Below are positions 32,983 through 37,223 of a stretch of 37,223 nucleotides of DNA, piece after piece. Both the position numbers and the translations under genes were made by a program. The notes below the pieces were generated by a model that did no database searches, was not told the DNA's origin, and saw nothing but the letters and a program-made list of their open reading frames with translations. The stretch is from an uncultured Bacilli bacterium (lineage in GTDB: Bacteria; Bacillota_I; Bacilli_A; RFN20; CAG-826): assembly GCA_944368975.1 (NCBI GenBank), contig CALVXI010000005.1:84967-122189 (forward strand). Reading direction: 5' to 3'. The first letter of the stretch is position 1, and the number at the start of each line of letters is the position of its first letter.

Positions 32983-35820
32983 TTAATTTTTTCTTGCCTT
33001 AACTTTTTTAATAATAAATTTACTTAAAACAAGAATTTCATGAGCAATAAGTGGAAGTATAGCAATTGCTCCAGTGATTAGCCATTCTTCCCAAGTTAAA
33101 TCAGTTGTACTAAATACATCTTGAACTCCAGGAGTCATAATAACGAATAATTGTAAGACTAGACCGATAATAAAGGCTAATAACATCATCCAGTTTTTAT
33201 TTTTAAATACATGAACAAATGATCTATTCATATTAGACATACCAATCATATGGAATAATTCACTTAAAGCAAGAGTTGTAAAGGCCATAGTTTGAGCTTG
33301 ATGTAATTCAAGAGAGTGAGTTTCATAGAAGTTCTTGACACCCATAAATCCTTGATTTGCGAAACCTCCACTATAGAATTCTGGACTAACTAAAGCAGCA
33401 ACAAAGTAACTAATTAAAACACCGATTGTAATAATAGCACCAAAAGCAATTGTAGTTGATAATCCACCTTTTGCTAAAATATGTTCATTTGGATCACGAG
33501 GTTCATCCTTCATAATAGCAGGATCTTTAGGGTCCATACCTAAAGCAATAGCTGGAAGGGAGTCAGTTATTAAATTAACCCATAATAAATGAATTGCAAT
33601 AAATGGAGTTGGGAATCCAATACAGATGATGAAGAACATTGCAAGAACTTCAGCAATATTACTACTTAATAAGAAGACAACTGTCTTTTTAATATTTGCA
33701 TAAATTCCTCTACCTTCTTCAACAGCTTTTTCAATTGAAGCAAAGTTATCATCGGTTAAGACCATATCAGCTGCACCTTTAGCAACATCGGTTCCAGTAA
33801 TACCCATAGCAATACCAATATCAGCAGCTTTTAAACTTGGGGCATCGTTAACACCATCTCCAGTCATAGCACAGATATTACCATTAGCTTCAAAGGCTTT
33901 AACAATGGCAACCTTATTTTCTGGTGAAACACGAGCAAAAACTCTTACAGTTTTACAGACTTCTTGAAGTTCAGAAGCAGAAAGATTATCGATATCTTCG
34001 CCCATCATACATTGATCAATACTTGTTGCAATTCCTAAATCTTTAGCAATAGCAAAAGCAGTATCTTTATGGTCACCAGTAATCATAACTGTTGTAATAC
34101 CAGCTTCTTTAAATTTACTAACAGCAGGTTTAGCTTCAGGTCTAGCTGGGTCAATCATTGCAACTAAACCAACAAAAATTAAATCTGATTCTTTAATTTC
34201 TTCTTTATTTGTATAAGCTAAAGCTAAAACACGTAAAGCTTTATCACTAAAATATTTATTAGCCTTATAAATATCTTCAATATCTTTATCAGTGATTTTT
34301 CTAACTTCACCATTAATTAAAATGTGAGTAGTAGTTTTTAAAATACTATCTAAAGCACCTTTTGTATAAACTATAGATTTTCCATTTTCTAATTGATGCT
34401 TTGTAGACATCATTTTACGAACGCTATCAAAAGGAAGTTCATCAACACGAGGAGTTAATCCTTCAAGATATTTTTTATGTAAATTAAATTCATTAGCAAA
34501 GGCGACTAAAGCGATTTCAGTTGGATCACCATATAATCCTTCATCAACTGTAGCATTAGAGCATAAACTCATTCCAGTAGCTAATTTTTTAAGTTCATCA
34601 ATAGTTGAATCTTCTTTAAAATCTTCTTTAACAAAATATGAATTATTAGCATAAGCTTCTAAAACAGTCATTTTATTTTGAGTTAATGTTCCTGTTTTAT
34701 CACTACAAACAACTTTAACAGCACCTAATGTTTCAACACTTGGAAGTTTTCTAACAACGGTATTTGCTTTAACCATTCTTTGAACACCAATTGCTAAAAC
34801 AATAGTTACAACAGCAGGTAAACCTTCTGGGATAGCAGCAACAGCTAAAGCAATAGAACTAATAATCGCATCTAACCAAGCATTAACACTATCAACATTA
34901 CCATCAACGATAATCCATATAATGTCAGCGATTAAAACTAAAACAACAACAATGAGCGTTAATAATCCAAGGAATTTAGATAATTTAGCTAATGACTTTT
35001 GAAGTGGAGTTTCTGTATCTTCTTCACTATCTAAAGCATGAGCAATTTTACCAATTTCAGTATTCATACCAGTAGAAGTAACAACACCTTTTCCTCTACC
35101 ATAAGTTACAGGAGTAGACATATAAGCCATATTAATACGATCGCCAATTGCTACTTTCTTAGAGAAAACAATTTTTGAATCTTTTTCAACTGGTACACTT
35201 TCTCCAGTTAAACTTGATTCATTAGCCTTCATATTAATTGCTTCGATTAATCTTAAGTCAGCACCAATAGTGTCGCCTTCTTCTAAAATTACGACATCAC
35301 CAATAACAAGTTCGCTTGATTTAATTTTAATTCTTTTACCATCACGAATTACTGTTGATTCAGGCGAAGATAATTTCTTTAAGGCTTCAAGAGAATTTTG
35401 AGCTTTAATTTCTTGAACTGTACCAATTACGGCATTTAATATAATGACAGCCAAAATAATTACAACATCAGGCCAGTCTCCTACATCTAAGAACCAATTA
35501 TTAATTGCTTCACCAGAATTTACTGCATTAATAGTTTCAAAAATAGAAATACCTAAAGTAACAAGAATTGCAGCAAACAAAACGAATATCATAGGATTAT
35601 TCATTTGTTCAAGGAAAATTCTAAACCAACTTTTCTTTTTCTTTTCTTCTAATTTGTTAGGACCATATTTCTCTAAGCGAGCTTTAGCTTCTTCGCTAGT
35701 TAATCCCTTTTCAAAATCAGTACTTAACCCCTTTTTAACCTCATCTAAAGGTAAAGTTTCAAAAGGGACACTTTCTTTCTTTTCTTCAGTTACATTATTA
35801 ACTGTTTCTTTTTTTGCCAT
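32983..35820 (-). CDS. P2A-type cation ATPase (Ca2+/Mn2+ exporter type) under a manganese riboswitch
   Basis: A full-length 945-residue P-type ATPase with ten predicted helices. An N-terminal cation ATPase domain (GLTSEEAKARLEKYGPN) is followed by the actuator TGES, phosphorylated D374 in CSDKTGTLTQNK, and TGDGVNDAPSLK. Ion-site residues match SERCA-type pumps: VAAIPEGLP in helix 4, SSNIAEVL (N and E) in helix 5 and NLITDSLPA in helix 6. This class exports Ca2+ and in some bacteria Mn2+. The yybP-ykoY riboswitch in its leader argues for Mn2+ export, as reported for the riboswitch-controlled YoaB pump of Lactococcus. A strong AAGGAGGT precedes the ATG. The gene is followed by a terminator hairpin and is divergent from a ZIP transporter. 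Confidence 0.95.
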   Translation of the reverse strand: MAKKETVNNVTEEKKESVPFETLPLDEVKKGLSTDFEKGLTSEEAKARLEKYGPNKLEEKKKKSWFRIFLEQMNNPMIFVLFAAILVTLGISIFETINAVNSGEAINNWFLDVGDWPDVVIILAVIILNAVIGTVQEIKAQNSLEALKKLSSPESTVIRDGKRIKIKSSELVIGDVVILEEGDTIGADLRLIEAINMKANESSLTGESVPVEKDSKIVFSKKVAIGDRINMAYMSTPVTYGRGKGVVTSTGMNTEIGKIAHALDSEEDTETPLQKSLAKLSKFLGLLTLIVVVLVLIADIIWIIVDGNVDSVNAWLDAIISSIALAVAAIPEGLPAVVTIVLAIGVQRMVKANTVVRKLPSVETLGAVKVVCSDKTGTLTQNKMTVLEAYANNSYFVKEDFKEDSTIDELKKLATGMSLCSNATVDEGLYGDPTEIALVAFANEFNLHKKYLEGLTPRVDELPFDSVRKMMSTKHQLENGKSIVYTKGALDSILKTTTHILINGEVRKITDKDIEDIYKANKYFSDKALRVLALAYTNKEEIKESDLIFVGLVAMIDPARPEAKPAVSKFKEAGITTVMITGDHKDTAFAIAKDLGIATSIDQCMMGEDIDNLSASELQEVCKTVRVFARVSPENKVAIVKAFEANGNICAMTGDGVNDAPSLKAADIGIAMGITGTDVAKGAADMVLTDDNFASIEKAVEEGRGIYANIKKTVVFLLSSNIAEVLAMFFIICIGFPTPFIAIHLLWVNLITDSLPAIALGMDPKDPAIMKDEPRDPNEHILAKGGLSTTIAFGAIITIGVLISYFVAALVSPEFYSGGFANQGFMGVKNFYETHSLELHQAQTMAFTTLALSELFHMIGMSNMNRSFVHVFKNKNWMMLLAFIIGLVLQLFVIMTPGVQDVFSTTDLTWEEWLITGAIAILPLIAHEILVLSKFIIKKVKARKN

Positions 35821-35824
35821 TATT
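35817..35824 (-). promoter_or_regulatory. Start-codon segment complementary to the riboswitch P1 strand
   Basis: AATAATGG around the ATPase start codon (minus strand, 35824-35817) is the exact reverse complement of CCATTATT at the 3' end of the aptamer (35849-35842). Pairing would enclose the AAGGAGGT ribosome site in a 17-base loop and bury the ATG. It competes with P1, which needs the same CCAT. Confidence 0.6.
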
Positions 35825-35841
35825 TTACCTCCTTAGTTAAG

Positions 35842-35922
35842 AATAATGGTCTTGCTAATAAACTCGTATAAGTCCGGGATACTCCGGGTTGACGGACTTT
35901 ATACTTCGCTACTCCCCATGGG
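35842..35922 (-). promoter_or_regulatory. yybP-ykoY manganese riboswitch
   Basis: On the minus strand the leader contains the invariant GGGGAGTAGC (35908-35917), GTCCGTCAACCC and GCAAGACC (35848-35855), the conserved segments of the yybP-ykoY aptamer in the right order. GTATAA-A-GTCC pairs with GGAC-TTATAC to form the long central helix, and ATGG pairs with CCAT to form P1. Known members bind Mn2+. The aptamer ends 27 bases before the ATPase ATG, just upstream of its ribosome site. The P1 3' strand is also complementary to the start-codon region, suggesting translational switching. Confidence 0.93.
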
Positions 35923-35927
35923 TATTT

Positions 35928-35956
35928 ATTCTAATAGTTTACTTTATTATTTTCAA
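35928..35956 (-). promoter_or_regulatory. Promoter for the riboswitch-ATPase transcript
   Basis: On the minus strand TTGAAA (35956-35951), a 17-base spacer and TAGAAT (35933-35928). The predicted start near 35921 falls directly before the aptamer. Confidence 0.75.
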
Positions 35957-36212
35957 TAATAAAAAAAGTATTTACTCATGGCTTGAGTTTAGGATTATTA
36001 AAGAATTTAAAATAAAATTTTAAGAATAAAAAAATACATCTAAATTTATTTTGTTAATAAAACATTTATTTTTTATAAAATTATAAATATTATTTAATTC
36101 ATTAATTTAATATAAGATTTGCAGGCTTTTTTACATAAATCATAATGATTGGACTATCTAGTAATTAAATAATAAATCATATTTCTTTATTTATTAGGTT
36201 CATTTAATTTAA
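35957..36212. other. A/T-rich divergent intergenic region
   Basis: Between the ATPase promoter and the ZIP gene I see no open frame with a start, no tRNA and no convincing hairpin. Confidence 0.5.
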
Positions 36213-36218
36213 AATAAT
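36213..36218 (+). promoter_or_regulatory. Possible -10 for the ZIP transporter gene
   Basis: AATAAT (one mismatch to TATAAT) is followed by six bases and the ATG at 36225, the spacing seen at the other leaderless starts. No ribosome site is present. Confidence 0.35.
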
Positions 36219-36224
36219 ATAGTT

Positions 36225-37055
36225 ATGATTTATATGTTTATATTTACCTTTATAGGAACAATTTTAGGAACACTAATAGGTGGGTTATTAGGATTATACT
36301 CACAAAAATTACCAAAGAAATTATTAAGCTTTTTACAAAACTTTTCTTTAGGTGCCATAATAAGTTTTATCTTTTTAGAATTATTTAATCATGCCTTTGA
36401 ACATTCGATAAATTATTTTGATAATAATAGCTTACTAGGAATAAGTATAAGCTTATTAATTATTCTTATTAGTGGTGTTTTATTTTTTATTTTACATGAA
36501 TTAGTTCATTTATTTTCACATCATCATCATGATGATAAAGATGATGATAAACCATGTCATGATCATGCACATAGTTTAGAACTGGTAAATGAAAATAAAT
36601 CCTTATTAATTACTTGTTTTATATATTTAGGTGCGGTATTTGTTCATAATATCCCTGAAGGTTTATCTCTTGGATTTAGTTTTATAAATTTAGATAATAG
36701 TTTTCCTATCGAAGGAGTTATTGTTTCTTTAGTTTTATTTATTCATAACTTAATAATTGGCTTTTCGATGTGCTCAAGTTTTCTTCATGCTAATAAGTCA
36801 AAGAAATATAGTTTATTAATGACTTTAACAAGTAGTTTACCTGCTTTTATATTAGCTATTGTTGGTTATTTTATCTCAACAATTTCAATCAATGATTTAT
36901 TTATTGCTATTTTAATGAGTATAAGTTGTGGTAGTTTACTTTATGTATTATTTATTGAGTTATTACCTCAAACTTTTTTGGAATATAAAGATCGTTATTC
37001 TTTTATATATATTATTTTAGGATTTACACTTGTTGGAATCTTACTTTGTATTTAA
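36225..37055 (+). CDS. ZIP family divalent metal transporter
   Basis: A 276-residue membrane protein with about eight helices. Between helices 3 and 4 lies a metal-binding loop HHHHDDKDDDKPCHDHAH (99-116). The ZIP hallmark VHNIPEGLSLG (H141) is in helix 4, with a second metal-site helix FIHNLIIGFSM, and CGSLLYVLFIELLP near the end. ZIP proteins move Zn2+, Mn2+ or Fe2+ into the cytoplasm, so with the divergent Mn-riboswitch ATPase this could be an importer/exporter pair. Metal choice cannot be read from sequence. The first ATG (36225) fits a six-base spacing from an AATAAT; the ATG at 36234 is an alternative start. No ribosome site was found for either. Confidence 0.9.
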   Translation: MIYMFIFTFIGTILGTLIGGLLGLYSQKLPKKLLSFLQNFSLGAIISFIFLELFNHAFEHSINYFDNNSLLGISISLLIILISGVLFFILHELVHLFSHHHHDDKDDDKPCHDHAHSLELVNENKSLLITCFIYLGAVFVHNIPEGLSLGFSFINLDNSFPIEGVIVSLVLFIHNLIIGFSMCSSFLHANKSKKYSLLMTLTSSLPAFILAIVGYFISTISINDLFIAILMSISCGSLLYVLFIELLPQTFLEYKDRYSFIYIILGFTLVGILLCI

Positions 37056-37143
37056 AACAAGTTTTAAATTTAATTTATATTTTATTTACTAAATTTTTTC
37101 ATTAACTAAAATTTTAGATTATATACATATAAATAAAAATAAA

Positions 37144-37223
37144 TGTTGTAAACGCCATAATGAAAATGTTGGTTTTCGCCAATTGAAAATGTAGGATTAC
37201 CTCTGTAGTTTTTTATAACATAC
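37144..37223. mobile_element. Possible terminus of an IS21-type element running out of the window
   Basis: After TGTTGTAAA two imperfect repeats follow 24 bases apart: CGCCATAATGAAAATGTTGG (37153-37172) and CGCCAATTGAAAATGTAGG (37177-37195). Short tandem repeats of the GCCA-x-TGAAAATG type just inside an end are typical of IS21-family termini in Bacillota. No transposase is visible because the window ends. The interval 37056-37143 shows no gene. Confidence 0.5.

Noticed and set aside
1..37223. UGA read as tryptophan (mycoplasma code)
   Set aside because: Genes end cleanly at TGA (DUF1275 gene, 172-residue lipoprotein gene with TGATG coupling), tryptophans in conserved motifs are all TGG, and no conserved domain is interrupted by TGA.
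1..37223. CRISPR array, tRNA or rRNA genes
   Set aside because: No regularly spaced repeats, cloverleaf-like segments or conserved rRNA stretches were seen in the intergenic regions.

Overview
The window is a strongly A+T-rich bacterial chromosome segment. UGA is used as a stop (for example in the DUF1275 gene and in the 172-residue thioredoxin-like lipoprotein) and Trp is TGG, so the code is standard. Lipoprotein and signal-peptide genes without outer-membrane machinery, a MsmK-type sugar ATPase, NfnAB, bacterial Ig-like lipoproteins and an EndA-type surface nuclease suggest a low-GC Bacillota/Mycoplasmatota organism, probably a gut-associated uncultured Bacilli lineage of the RF39/Acholeplasma-like kind. 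The taxon is an inference. No rRNA, tRNA or CRISPR array was seen.

Layout. 1-9043 (+): a glycan-use run with a GH31 alpha-glucosidase (5' end outside the window), a Gfo/Idh/MocA oxidoreductase, NanE, a MsmK/UgpC-type ABC ATPase with two long coiled-coil insertions, a GH36 alpha-galactosidase and an unknown membrane protein. 9247-15394 (+): a two-gene operon for a large Ig-like-domain lipoprotein and a MacB/FtsX-type ATPase-permease fusion. 15482-18042: a flavin-reductase-like gene split by a 2.0-kb IS607-family element carrying a serine recombinase (TnpA) and TnpB. Removing the element restores an uninterrupted 186-residue frame. 18087-18345 holds gene debris, including a frameshifted xenobiotic acetyltransferase remnant. 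18401-21515: an unknown acidic helical protein, a short-chain dehydrogenase, a DUF1275 membrane protein and an orphan C-terminal fragment. 21678-25602: the electron-bifurcating NfnAB pair behind a strong promoter with an embedded palindrome, a good terminator, then the NAD(P)HX repair enzyme Nnr. 25641-26921: a divergent pair of unknown membrane and surface proteins.

27012-30029 is a single reading frame joining a 12-TM MFS sugar transporter to a complete GH2 glycosidase. 30013-32902 (-) encodes a membrane-anchored EndA-family nuclease and two paralogous thioredoxin-like lipoproteins. 32983-35956 (-) is a P2A-type Ca2+/Mn2+ ATPase preceded by a clear yybP-ykoY manganese riboswitch; an 8-bp complementarity between the riboswitch 3' strand and the start codon suggests translational control. 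Divergent from it is a ZIP metal transporter with a His/Asp-rich loop, and the window ends in what looks like an IS21-type terminus.

Two themes run through the window. One is oligosaccharide capture and breakdown (GH31, GH36, MsmK, NanE, MFS-GH2). The other is gene expression with very short leaders: at least five starts show an exact TATAAT, six bases, then ATG, which predicts leaderless mRNAs beside ordinary Shine-Dalgarno genes.
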